Shown in pieces: positions 25,369 to 32,579 of a DNA stretch of 32,579 bases. Position 1 is the stretch's first letter; each line of letters begins with the position of its first letter. The notes under the pieces are model-generated. The model did no database searches. It was not told the origin of the DNA and saw only the letters and a program-made list of their open reading frames with translations. A program made the position numbers and the translations under genes. This DNA comes from CAZEIW01 sp964512305 (lineage in GTDB: Bacteria; Pseudomonadota; Gammaproteobacteria; Burkholderiales; Burkholderiaceae_F), in contig CAZEIW010000107.1 of NCBI GenBank assembly GCA_964512305.1, positions 1 to 32,579 on the forward strand, read 5' to 3'.

Positions 25369-25554
25369 CAAGGCAATGGCACGCCCGAGGCGGGTTCCCG
25401 GGCGAAGAGCTTGCCAGCGCTTAGCCCGGAGCACGAGCTTGGCCTCACAGGGCCCTCCGAGCGCCAACACGCCCCAACCATCGGGCCGGCGAGGCACCGC
25501 GGGCGCGACCTGCAGGCATGCAACGGCCGCCACAGGCCCTTGACCTCTTCGGCC

Positions 25555-27102
25555 TCAAGTCGGCGCCGATTCTGCCTTTGTTCCCTCCGGAAGCTGATTT
25601 GCCGCATCGGGTGCTTCCGAAGTCGTGTCTGGAATCGTGACCACCTTGGTGGCGACGAGAAACTGGTCTTCGAGAATCGTGAGCTTTTCTTCCAGGCCGG
25701 TCGCCTCCGCCAGCAACGCGATAGAGGGTTGCGAGGCTGCTTGAATGTCGTCGCCCTGCATGGTGTCCAGAGGGACGCCAAGCGCCCGCAGGCGCTGCCC
25801 CAACGGAGGATGGGTGTCCACCGGGTGAGGCTGGACACTGGTTTCCAGGTGCTTGCGGGCTTCGTTCCAGTCGATGGTCTGGCGAACGTGTTCGCAATGC
25901 CCCGCGTAAAGCGCCGACAGGTTCAGGTACTGCTTCCCCTTGCGGAGTTCCTCGATGTTGGCACGCATTGTCGGCTCCCAGAGGCCATTGAACAGCGATA
26001 TCTTTACCAACGCATTGGCAAGAGCCTGCGCGGTTGAGGCCTCGACGCCGGCTTTGTCGGCCAAGAGCTCACGCTCGCGTCCGACCGTACGTTCGGCCGA
26101 AGCGAATTCATGCAACACGGCTCCGAGCGTGACGTAGGCCGGCAAGCCCGCAAGGGAACTGGCGGCATTTGTCCTGGTGGCCATTGCCTGCAAGCCTTTC
26201 AACAGCCGTACGTAGGTCGGCGCGAATTTCATGGAGTACTCGACGTCCTGCCCCCGAAAGTGGCCCAGTTCGTGTCCCACAACTGCCTTGAACTCGGCTT
26301 CATCGAGCAATCGCATGAGCCCGAGAGAGACAAAGAGTGTGCGTCCTTTGCAGGTGTCGTTGGTGCCGAGGAGCTTCACGTCGTTGACGGTTACGAGGAA
26401 ATTCGGCTCGAGGCCGGCCACGATTTGGTCCGGCGGTTGGGCTTTGAGGGTCTTCGCAATGTCGTCGACCGTTGCATAGAGTCTTGCCTGCGTCCGTCGG
26501 TCTAGCACAGTTCCTCGCAACATCATTGGCTCAGGCTTCATGTACGAGAGAGCATTCTCAATAAGTTGAAAGCAGGCAAAGATTGCTCCGAGGCCAATTC
26601 CGGCGAGCAAGATGAAGATGAAGTGGCCCTCGTGAATAGACGCACTCTCGCCGGCGTAGACCAGATAGATGAACAAACCCGCTTGCACGATGACCGAAAC
26701 CGCCAGCACAAGCATGACGATTCGAATGAGCGGGCCGAATACGATGGCCATCCGTGAGCGATTAGTTCCGGCCAGGAGCTTCGCTCCGAAAATCAACACC
26801 AACAGCAAGGCGCCACAGGCGGCTGCGCCGACGGATGCGAGGCGAAGTCGCGACACCTCGTCGGCCAACGAGCAAAGCCTCGCCCCCTGCTCCAGTTGTC
26901 CGCTCTTCTTGCAGACATCCACGTAGGACGTGACGCGAGCTTCGTATTGCTCTGGCGTAAGGAAATACTGGCTCTGGACGGCTTGCTGAAATTGCGCTTC
27001 GTTATATCGGCCGAGCCAGTAGGCCGTTTCCAGGCCAACTGCCGGCACGACGAAGAGCACGAGAAGCAGAAACCACAGGGGTTTCGCGCGCCAAGGGTGC
27101 AT
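25555..27102 (-). CDS. M48-family membrane zinc metallopeptidase
   Basis: This is a 515-residue integral membrane peptidase of the Ste24/HtpX superfamily. Membrane segments are visible at about 8-28, 90-110, 122-145 and 158-182. The zinc site is HELGH at 277-281, with the third ligand probably Glu345 in ERELLADKAG. A C-terminal segment DTHPPLGQRLRALG is also typical, since M48 proteins end their core with a THPP motif. Such enzymes act at or in the inner membrane on damaged or specific proteins. The ATG at 27102 gives a clean membrane N-terminus; an upstream TTG at 27147 would add 15 residues and has no ribosome site. The N-terminal four-helix part is larger than in HtpX. The gene is monocistronic and substrates are unknown. 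Confidence 0.9.
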   Translation of the reverse strand: MHPWRAKPLWFLLLVLFVVPAVGLETAYWLGRYNEAQFQQAVQSQYFLTPEQYEARVTSYVDVCKKSGQLEQGARLCSLADEVSRLRLASVGAAACGALLLVLIFGAKLLAGTNRSRMAIVFGPLIRIVMLVLAVSVIVQAGLFIYLVYAGESASIHEGHFIFILLAGIGLGAIFACFQLIENALSYMKPEPMMLRGTVLDRRTQARLYATVDDIAKTLKAQPPDQIVAGLEPNFLVTVNDVKLLGTNDTCKGRTLFVSLGLMRLLDEAEFKAVVGHELGHFRGQDVEYSMKFAPTYVRLLKGLQAMATRTNAASSLAGLPAYVTLGAVLHEFASAERTVGRERELLADKAGVEASTAQALANALVKISLFNGLWEPTMRANIEELRKGKQYLNLSALYAGHCEHVRQTIDWNEARKHLETSVQPHPVDTHPPLGQRLRALGVPLDTMQGDDIQAASQPSIALLAEATGLEEKLTILEDQFLVATKVVTIPDTTSEAPDAANQLPEGTKAESAPT

Positions 27103-27191
27103 GGTCGTCCGGGAGGAAGGGGCGTCAGTTGCCCTGATAGAGGGCAATGCTGCCCCAGAGCCGCGTAGCGCGGTTGTCAGAAATCGAGCTC

Positions 27192-27235
27192 AGCGGCCAC
27201 TCCAGGCCGCTACCGACAGCATCGCTGCATGCTGT
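27192..27235. repeat. Two consecutive small perfect hairpins
   Basis: AGCGGCC (27192-27198) pairs with GGCCGCT (27205-27211), and ACAGCAT (27216-27222) pairs with ATGCTGT (27229-27235). Both have 6-base loops. They lie upstream of the leftward peptidase gene, next to a possible gene remnant. Their role is unknown; a transcription stop for something formerly to the left, or a recombination junction, are both possible. Confidence 0.45.
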
Positions 27236-27240
27236 ATTAA

Positions 27241-27576
27241 CTGACTGAAATCAACGGGTTACCGCTGGTCCGCCGACCGGAGACCCTTGCATGGGCACTG
27301 AACGTCGGCCGGTCACAGGACTGGCGCGGCTACGCGCAGGGCAAGAACCGTGAGAGGCCTGCGAAAGCGAAGAAATGGGAATTCGACGAAGAAGGGGTGG
27401 CCGCCGAGATAGAAAAATCCGAACCCGTCTCGGCCACAACCGGTTCGACGACAATAACCGGGCAAAGTCGAAGCGCTTCGGGAGGTGTTACTGCGGGCTG
27501 CAGCCAAGGCGCACGATCGCCCAAACCATACTGCACGACGAAACTGCGAAAGGCCGCCAGTTCTTCGTCGACTTGA
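27241..27576 (+). pseudogene. Possible 3' remnant of an unidentified gene
   Basis: From the TAA at 27238 to the TGA at 27574 one frame stays open for 111 codons. Its first part reads like real protein, for example ALNVGRSQDWRGYAQGKN and later KKWEFDEEGVAAEIEK. The second part is Ser/Thr-rich and low in character. There is no ATG, and the only GTG (27397) is late and without a ribosome site. I do not recognise a family. It may be the tail of a gene whose front was lost, or a chance open frame. Apart from this and the two hairpins, the 528 bases between the peptidase and the next gene hold nothing that I can name. Confidence 0.25.
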
Positions 27577-27630
27577 GTCGGTTCGATAGCGCCTTTCTCG
27601 TGCGATTCGACAATTTCAACTACTTTCCTG

Positions 27631-28305
27631 ATGGAATCCCCCAGCTACTCGGACGCCCTAAAGCGCGTTGGCGTCGTTCTCGTTGTCATAGGCCTGCTCG
27701 ACATTGGTTTCATGGTCTATTGCATCGTCAATCGTGTCTCGTATTCGTCGAGCTTCAACATTTTCGCCGTCATCGCTGGAATATTCTTGTTGCGCGGAAG
27801 CTTGAAAACAGCCTCGCTGGTTCGCTGGTTTGCGGCTTTTATGCTCGCAGGCTGTGCATCAGTACTCGTCATTGCCCTTTGCATCGCCCCGTATGGGCTT
27901 TTGCGGGTATGGATTGGTCTTCGTCCTCTGTCCGCACTATCGGCTGTCGCTCTTTCGAGCCTTCTCATCGCGCTGCTGTATTGGCTCGTGAAGGAACTCG
28001 GACGCCCAGCGGTTCTGACCGCCACCACGCAGCAGGGGGTGAAGCAACGGGACCCTCGGATTGCGACAATCGTCGGGCTGGGTCTCGGGGTCGTCGCCGG
28101 AGTCACGATTTGGTGGGTGAATGGCAGCGAGGCCGGCCGTCGTGCGAAGGCCTTGGCCGAGGCGCAGGTTGGACCCGGCTATGACTTCTTCGTCAGCTCG
28201 ATGAGTTCGGGAATACGCAGTAACGGCACCGAGTACAAGAGCCAGGTCACCGCGTGGCGGAACGGTGAAATCAGAACCGTGTCCGTGCAGTGGGTCGTTC
28301 CGTAG
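27631..28305 (+). CDS. Multi-pass membrane protein of unknown function
   Basis: This is a 224-residue protein with about five hydrophobic segments: roughly 12-33, 42-58, 68-95, 99-120 and 143-162. The last 60 residues are soluble (EAQVGPGYDFFVSSMSSG, then YKSQVTAWRNGEIRTVSVQW) and have the look of a small beta-rich domain. I do not recognise the family. Amino-acid makeup and positive-inside residues (KRVG, RGSLK, RRAK) support a real membrane protein. It stands alone between the peptidase, which reads the other way, and the degenerate GGDEF gene 151 bases further on. No strong ribosome site precedes the ATG at 27631. Confidence 0.7.
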   Translation: MESPSYSDALKRVGVVLVVIGLLDIGFMVYCIVNRVSYSSSFNIFAVIAGIFLLRGSLKTASLVRWFAAFMLAGCASVLVIALCIAPYGLLRVWIGLRPLSALSAVALSSLLIALLYWLVKELGRPAVLTATTQQGVKQRDPRIATIVGLGLGVVAGVTIWWVNGSEAGRRAKALAEAQVGPGYDFFVSSMSSGIRSNGTEYKSQVTAWRNGEIRTVSVQWVVP

Positions 28306-28456
28306 CTGGAGAGCCAGGATCCGTAGCAGCCCGCCTCAGACGTTCGCCGCGTTTCTCCAGAAACGCAGAGGCTTGTCCAGCCCGCTAGTCCTGTGGCGCG
28401 GCATTTCTTCCTCGAGCGTGGCCAGAAATGTAATCGCCACCGCCGAAAGGGCCCTG

Positions 28457-28987
28457 ATGAATTCTCATGAAGACAAGGATCGCGACCAATTGACGGGCCT
28501 GCCGAATCTGCGCGCCTTCGAGGCTGCGTTAAAACGCGAACTCCAGGCCCAAAGGCAAGAGGGCGGCAACTTCGTGGTGCTCCGCATTGACATGGACTGG
28601 TTCAGGCGGATTAACGATTCGCTTGGAGTCTCAAGCGGTGATAGTTACCTACGTGAGGTCGCAACGCAGTTGCAACGGAATATTCAGTCGACCGATTCGT
28701 TGACTCGAACGGGAGCTAACGAGTTCGCCGTCTTGCTTCGCCAGATGACCCTTGAGACGGCCACAAGGTGCGCGCATCGGTTTGTGGAACGCACGAGAGA
28801 AAGTAGCGTGGTTCCGCAAGACCTCCGTTGCACGCTCAGCATTGGCGGAGTGGTTTGCCGGGCCAGCGATGCGGCAACTCCTGAGGCTCTATTCCGACAG
28901 GCGGGGGCATTGCTTGGGGCCAAAGCGCCGAAATTACCCGACGGCAGCACTGTGCGCATCGAGTACTTCAGGCCGGATGTCGTGTGA
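28457..28987 (+). CDS. Small GGDEF-domain protein with degenerate active site
   Basis: This is a 176-residue protein that is little more than one GGDEF domain. It begins DRDQLTGLPNLRAFE and keeps LRIDMDWFRRINDSLG, where the metal-binding Asp would be. The signature itself reads GANEF instead of GGDEF or GGEEF, within LTRTGANEFAVLL. The position of the inhibitory site has QSTD, lacking Arg. It is therefore unlikely to make c-di-GMP, and may bind GTP or a partner, or be decaying. AAGGG five bases before the ATG at 28457 supports this start; the frame is open further upstream, but without domain content. No sensory domain is attached. The end overlaps a following GTG as GTGA. Confidence 0.82.
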   Translation: MNSHEDKDRDQLTGLPNLRAFEAALKRELQAQRQEGGNFVVLRIDMDWFRRINDSLGVSSGDSYLREVATQLQRNIQSTDSLTRTGANEFAVLLRQMTLETATRCAHRFVERTRESSVVPQDLRCTLSIGGVVCRASDAATPEALFRQAGALLGAKAPKLPDGSTVRIEYFRPDVV

Positions 28988-29391
28988 ATCGTCACCGCGC
29001 ACCGAAGGACCCGGCCGACGGAACCAGGCGAGTCGGGACCGAGAAGGTGGCGACCGCCAATTTCCGCACCACCGTGAATCCGCATTCTTGCAGCGAAGAA
29101 GTTCGTGCTCGCCCTCCGGAGTTGTCGCGTGGTACGCCCTCAAGCAGAGGCGGCCAGGGTGGTTTCGATGCACGCGAACCGGCTATGCGAGGGCTGGGCT
29201 CCAGCTTGGCGGCACTGCTGGCGCCCTATGTGCTGGCAAAAATCTGCGAAAGCGAAGACGCGCTCTTCTATGCGCTGACCGGGCACCTCGTGTCGGGGCA
29301 TACGCTGAAACACCTCTTCGCCGCCGTGCCGGTGCTGGCGGTGACCTCGGCATTGCGCATCGGCCGACCGCCATCTCCCGGCAAAATCTGA
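28984..29391 (+). pseudogene. Remnant of a ceramidase-like membrane protein
   Basis: The last 65 residues of this 135-codon frame (from about 29187) are membrane-like and end in ICESEDALFYALTGHLVSGH followed by TLKHLFAA. The SGHTLKHL signature near the C-terminus is typical of bacterial seven-helix proteins of the alkaline ceramidase superfamily, which normally run to 200 or more residues. The first 67 residues are hydrophilic and do not resemble that family. The GTG at 28984 overlaps the stop of the GGDEF gene; an ATG at 29187 would give only the family-like part. I read it as a C-terminal fragment left after deletion or rearrangement. The His residues of the fragment could bind metal only together with the missing helices. 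Confidence 0.55.
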
Positions 29392-29442
29392 AGCGCTGTC
29401 CTCGAAGGACGCTGTCACAGCACGCAACCAAGCGACGACCCG

Positions 29443-30186
29443 ATGCGCCTCGAAAAGTGGTACGCCGACGTCGTCGACGGCGGCGTTGCCTCGATTCTCT
29501 ATCGCGCGAAGTTGGAGATCGGACCAGCACGTCTCGGATACGCGAGGTGCATTCGTTCCGACGGCACAACTTGTTCGGCCTTCAAGCTCGGAGGCGAGCT
29601 TCCGCGCATGGAAGGCCACCGTCTGGACTGGCCGGGGACGAACGCACGCCGGTGGCACGGTTGCAGTGACCGCAACCACACGCTTTGGGAAGACGGCACG
29701 CGCTCGTTGAGCTGGAATCCCGTCGTGCTGAACGGCGTGGTCGAGGGTGCCGGCCTCTCGGCAGGCGCGCGCGGATACGCGGAGCGCCTCGTGATGAATT
29801 TTGGTCCGTGGCGTCTCGACCTGACCTCGTTGAAATGGGGGCGCTTCTGCGGAAGTTCGCAAAGCCTGATCTGGATTGAATGGCAAGGGAAGATTCCGAA
29901 GCGCCTTGCCCTTTTGAACGGTAGCGATTGCGGATTTCAGTCGGCTTCAATGAGGCACGTTTCGTGTCTCGGAGCGGTGCTGCAAATTGCAGAGCCACGT
30001 CGGCTCGTCCGCGAACCCATATCCGCCGCCGCCAGAGCCCTCTCCCCTATGTTCGTCAACCCAGCCGTGCTGCGGTTTCTCTCGGGGGTCGAAGTGAAGT
30101 GGCTGGCAACCGCCACGCTCGACGTGCCCGGCGGCGTGCGAGACACTGGATTTGCGATCTTTGAAGAGGTCGTATGGCGGGGCTGA
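29443..30186 (+). CDS. Hypothetical protein, possibly lipocalin-like
   Basis: This is a 247-residue soluble protein without signal peptide or membrane segments. Alternating hydrophobic and Trp-rich strands (EKWYADVVDGGVASILYRAKL, RRWHGC, LSWNPVVLNG, GYAERLVMNFGPWRL, LKWGRFCG, SLIWIEWQG) suggest a large beta barrel. The layout recalls proteins of the carotenoid 1,2-hydratase (CrtC) or AttH type, but I cannot place it with certainty. Its 3' end overlaps the start of the triple-fusion membrane gene by 13 bases, so the two are translated together and probably act on the same substrate, likely a lipid or isoprenoid. No clear ribosome site precedes the ATG. There is no evidence of frameshift. Confidence 0.6.
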   Translation: MRLEKWYADVVDGGVASILYRAKLEIGPARLGYARCIRSDGTTCSAFKLGGELPRMEGHRLDWPGTNARRWHGCSDRNHTLWEDGTRSLSWNPVVLNGVVEGAGLSAGARGYAERLVMNFGPWRLDLTSLKWGRFCGSSQSLIWIEWQGKIPKRLALLNGSDCGFQSASMRHVSCLGAVLQIAEPRRLVREPISAAARALSPMFVNPAVLRFLSGVEVKWLATATLDVPGGVRDTGFAIFEEVVWRG

Positions 30187-32066
30187 AGCGACTCGTTGGC
30201 CAAATCGCCTATGCGAGCCTGTTTCTCTTGTTATGGCCCGGGTTGCTGGCCTGTTGCGCAATCCGGCTGGACGCCTCGGAGTTTCGGCTGTGGGCGCAGC
30301 CCCTCCCGCCAAGCGTTGGGGCGCTATTCGCGGTCATCGGAATATCGCTCGCCGGAATCTCGATGTGGGCGCTGTGGCGCAAGGGAAGCGGGTTGCCGAT
30401 GAACGCGTTTCCGCCACCGCGTCTTGTCGCGAGCTCGACCTACGCCGTCTTTTCGCACCCTATCTACGTGGGGTTCACCCTCCTCGTTGCGGGCGCGGCA
30501 GTCGTCGCGAACTCGGCCGCGGGTTTCTGGCTCATCACGCCCCTGTCGGCCCTGGCCTCCGCAGCCCTTGTGTTCGGGTACGAGGGACCTGACCTGCAAC
30601 GCCGCTTCGGGTCCAGCCGGGCACGCCCGCTGTTCTCGCTTCCGGCTGGCGGTAGCGATTGTCCGAGCCTCCGGGCACGACTCCTCGCCTGCCTTACGGC
30701 TTTTGGCCCTTGGGCGTTGCTCTACGCTCTGATGTCGCAGATGCCCGCTCCGGAGGGCGCCGTCGACGAGCTCCGGGTGCCGTGGGAGTTTCAGCTGTCG
30801 CGTCCTGGCTGGGCGATATGGGTGTACTCCGTGGCCTATGCAATGGCTCCCGCAAGTGTCCTGCTGGTGCCATCGAACGCCGTCCTGCGAAGGTTCGTGA
30901 AAGCCGCGTGGGCCGGCACGGCCGTTGGTTTCTTCGTCATGCTGGCGTTCCCCGCGAAGTCCGCTTTGCTCGCGCTGGATTCGCAGGGCCTTTCAGCATG
31001 GTTGACGCAGGCAAATCGGTGGCTGGATGCAGACTGGCTCGCCTTTCCCTCGTTTCACGCCTTTTGGGTCGTTCTCGCGGCCCTCGCTCTTCAATCGCGT
31101 GGTCGTCTGACCGGGAGCATCGGCACGAGCCTGGCAGTGGCAGTAGCCGTGTCGTGCGTGCTGAGCGGTTCGCACGCGATCGTGGACGTGGCAGGCGGCT
31201 CGGTCCTCGCCTTCTTGTCCTGGGACATGGATGCGCTGTGGAAGCGCGTGGTGCGCGCCGGCAGCCGGTTAAGCAACTCCTGGTGCGCGGTACGCGTCGG
31301 TCCCGTGCGCATCATCAGCCACTTCCCATGGTCCTTTGCCGGCGCCGCGGTTGGCACGTCGGTTGTCCTGTATCTCGGTGGGCCGGCGCTTCTGGTTCCT
31401 TGCCTTGCCGTCATCGCGGCAGGCATCTTGTTTGCCGGCGCCTGGGGATACTGGTTGGAGGGCGGAGACAGATTGTCCCGGCCTTTCGGCTATTACGGAT
31501 ACCTTTTCGGGACTCTGTTCACGCTGGCCGCGCTGTGCGCGCTGAGGGTCGACGGGGCGGGTACCTTGGCCGGCGCGCTTGCCGCGGGTGCGCCCGTCGC
31601 CCAAGCCGTGGGACGGTTGCGCTGCATCGTGCAGGGGTGCTGCCACGGGCGACCCACAACAGCCGTCGAAGGTTTCCGCGTGACTCACGCGTGCTCACGC
31701 GTGACGGCGCTCAGTGGACTGCACGGTGTAGCGGTGCATCCAACCCAGCTGTACTCGATTGTGGGCAACATCGCGCTCGGGATCCTGCTGGGACGCTTGT
31801 GGTTCCTCGGCGCGACATGGCCCATTGTCGGGGGCGCCTACCTGATCCTGTCCTCGCTCGCTCGATTCGTCGAGGAGCAATACCGCGGAGAACCTCAAAC
31901 CCCTTGGCGCTTCGGCTTGGCGATCTACCAGTGGCTCGCCGCGCTGATGCTCGTGACCGGACTCGGCATCGTGTGCGTCCCGGGGGCTCCCGTGCACATG
32001 TTCCGGTGGATTTCCTGGGAAACCGTCGCGATATCAGCGGTGGTGGCCTGGTCGCCGGAACCCTGA
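30174..32066 (+). CDS. Triple fusion: ICMT/PEMT-like methyltransferase, PAP2-like, LGT-like
   Basis: This is a 630-residue polytopic membrane protein made of three lipid-enzyme modules. Residues about 40-150 resemble isoprenylcysteine or phospholipid methyltransferases: PPRLVASSTYAVFSHPIYVG with His95-Pro96, and YEGPDLQRRFG. Residues about 210-350 resemble PAP2 phosphatases of the inositolphosphotransferase branch: FPSFHAFW (His295) and SGSHAIVDVAGG (His334, Asp338). Residues about 400-600 resemble prolipoprotein diacylglyceryl transferase: GRLRCIVQGCCHGRP (480-494), HPTQLY (522-527), then ARFVEEQYRGE. The usual LGT arginine-rich loop and the His-Gly-Gly motif differ, so acyl transfer to lipoproteins is not assured. 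GAAGAGG precedes the ATG, and the start overlaps the preceding gene by 13 bases. The reading frame is unbroken. Substrates are unknown; a membrane-lipid remodelling role is inferred. Confidence 0.85.
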   Translation: MAGLKRLVGQIAYASLFLLLWPGLLACCAIRLDASEFRLWAQPLPPSVGALFAVIGISLAGISMWALWRKGSGLPMNAFPPPRLVASSTYAVFSHPIYVGFTLLVAGAAVVANSAAGFWLITPLSALASAALVFGYEGPDLQRRFGSSRARPLFSLPAGGSDCPSLRARLLACLTAFGPWALLYALMSQMPAPEGAVDELRVPWEFQLSRPGWAIWVYSVAYAMAPASVLLVPSNAVLRRFVKAAWAGTAVGFFVMLAFPAKSALLALDSQGLSAWLTQANRWLDADWLAFPSFHAFWVVLAALALQSRGRLTGSIGTSLAVAVAVSCVLSGSHAIVDVAGGSVLAFLSWDMDALWKRVVRAGSRLSNSWCAVRVGPVRIISHFPWSFAGAAVGTSVVLYLGGPALLVPCLAVIAAGILFAGAWGYWLEGGDRLSRPFGYYGYLFGTLFTLAALCALRVDGAGTLAGALAAGAPVAQAVGRLRCIVQGCCHGRPTTAVEGFRVTHACSRVTALSGLHGVAVHPTQLYSIVGNIALGILLGRLWFLGATWPIVGGAYLILSSLARFVEEQYRGEPQTPWRFGLAIYQWLAALMLVTGLGIVCVPGAPVHMFRWISWETVAISAVVAWSPEP

Positions 32067-32184
32067 TGAGCATCGACTTCCCGGAATCGCAATGGCGATT
32101 CTCGCGCCTGACTGTCACCGGATAGCCCGCAATCCGCAAACAGCACGACAAGCAGTTCCTTATGCAACGACCGGGGGACGTGAC

Positions 32185-32214
32185 TTGACGTGGATACTGT
32201 TAAAATATACAGTA
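32185..32214 (+). promoter_or_regulatory. LexA (SOS) box overlapping a promoter
   Basis: TACTGT (32195-32200) and ACAGTA (32209-32214) form a perfect palindrome around TAAAATAT. This matches the classic LexA site CTGT-N8-ACAG with extended TA arms. TTGACG at 32185-32190 is a good -35 box, and TACAGT at 32208-32213, 17 bases on, can act as -10, so LexA would cover the promoter. Transcription would then begin at or next to the ATG at 32221. Confidence 0.85.
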
Positions 32215-32220
32215 TTCCCG

Positions 32221-32577
32221 ATGAACGACGCGATCGATTCCGCAGGCGCGCTCACCGCATTGACGCTCCGCGCCTGGACCGTCTTCGATGCGCGAGACGG
32301 CTGGCACCTCGTCGGCTGGTGCCCTGAGCGTGCGACCTATTGCGTTTCCGACGCGGTGGTGCGCTTCGAGGCAAGCAAATCGCTCGCAACCACTGTCGAC
32401 TCCCGGGCGTACCGGCTGGCGGGTCCGCCTCGCGCCGACATCAAAGCCCTCGGTGCATGGACGCGCTACGCGCTCGAGCACAACGCGATGCGCGGCGTGC
32501 GCGATGTGACCCACGTTGCGTGGACGGCGATCCGCGGCGCCACTGGCGCATCGTGGGCGGACGCCACAATGCATTGA
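32221..32577 (+). CDS. Small hypothetical protein under an SOS promoter
   Basis: This is a 118-residue soluble protein with no signal peptide or membrane segment. Visible features are WHLVGWCPERATYCVSDAVV, a TTVDSRAYRLAGPP segment and a helical C-terminus (LGAWTRYALEHNAMRGVRDV). I do not recognise a family. The ATG at 32221 lies six bases after a perfect LexA palindrome, and no ribosome site is visible, so the message may be leaderless. Induction by DNA damage is therefore predicted. In proteobacteria, such boxes commonly stand before repair genes, error-prone polymerase cassettes (imuA-imuB-dnaE2), or phage and toxin genes. The gene ends two bases before the window edge, so any downstream partner is not visible. 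Confidence 0.7.
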   Translation: MNDAIDSAGALTALTLRAWTVFDARDGWHLVGWCPERATYCVSDAVVRFEASKSLATTVDSRAYRLAGPPRADIKALGAWTRYALEHNAMRGVRDVTHVAWTAIRGATGASWADATMH

Positions 32578-32579
32578 GC

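Noticed and set aside
25369..25554. Extension of a minus-strand frame or an integron-type site between the toxin and peptidase genes
   Set aside because: No conserved attC core sites or domain were found; only a short, weak GCCCG/CGGGC inverted repeat is present.
27375..28184. Plus-strand frame overlapping the 224-residue membrane protein
   Set aside because: The overlapping part is Arg/His/Ser-rich; the membrane protein frame has better composition and clear helices.
28752..29669. Long plus-strand frame across the GGDEF gene and ceramidase-like remnant
   Set aside because: Composition is Arg/Ser-rich with no domain; two other frames in the same stretch carry recognisable motifs.

Overview
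The window is a very GC-rich bacterial chromosome segment. It carries a dense run of signal-transduction, chemotaxis and type IV pilus genes, followed after the RNase P RNA gene by a visibly less GC-rich accessory stretch. The gene types and orders (a che operon with cheR-cheD-cheB, and the minor-pilin order fimT-pilV-pilW-pilX-pilY1-pilE), together with a type A RNase P RNA, suggest a betaproteobacterium, most likely of the Burkholderiales. That placement is inference from gene content. I see no rRNA, tRNA, CRISPR array, transposase or integrase.

Region 1 (1-11.3 kb) is two-component and c-di-GMP signalling. A membrane-anchored histidine kinase reads leftward. Divergent from it is a three-gene operon with ATGA stop/start overlaps: a large hybrid kinase (HAMP-GAF-PAS-HisKA-HATPase-REC-REC-Hpt), a REC-PAS-GGDEF-EAL protein and a helical GGDEF protein. 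Together they look like a phosphorelay feeding c-di-GMP turnover. Convergent with this operon, across a pair of CCCTCTCCCGC hairpin repeats, is a leftward pair: a REC-HisKA_3 kinase and a NarL/FixJ response regulator.

Region 2 (11.4-17.05 kb) is a chemotaxis operon: a small CheZ-like candidate phosphatase, cheY, cheA, cheR, cheD and cheB. No cheW and no chemoreceptor gene is present here, so the coupling protein and receptors must lie elsewhere. The CheZ-like protein and CheD end in very similar peptides (GSIDLF and GDVELF).

Region 3 (17.4-24.2 kb) is the type IV minor-pilin operon, with most genes overlapping by 1-4 bases: fimT, pilV, pilW, pilX, pilY1, pilE and an extra pilin-like protein lacking the conserved Glu5. 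The PilY1 carries a lectin-like N-terminus. Chemotaxis-type signalling, c-di-GMP and type IV pili side by side suggest surface motility and adhesion control.

Region 4 (24.2-32.6 kb) begins with rnpB, followed by accessory genes: an AbrB-fold antitoxin/PIN toxin pair, an M48 membrane metallopeptidase, a small membrane protein, a solo GGDEF protein with a broken active-site motif, a remnant of a ceramidase-like membrane protein, a lipocalin-like hypothetical protein, and a 630-residue triple fusion joining an ICMT/PEMT-like methyltransferase, a PAP2-like phosphatase and an LGT-like domain. The window closes with a small unknown gene directly behind a perfect LexA (SOS) box.
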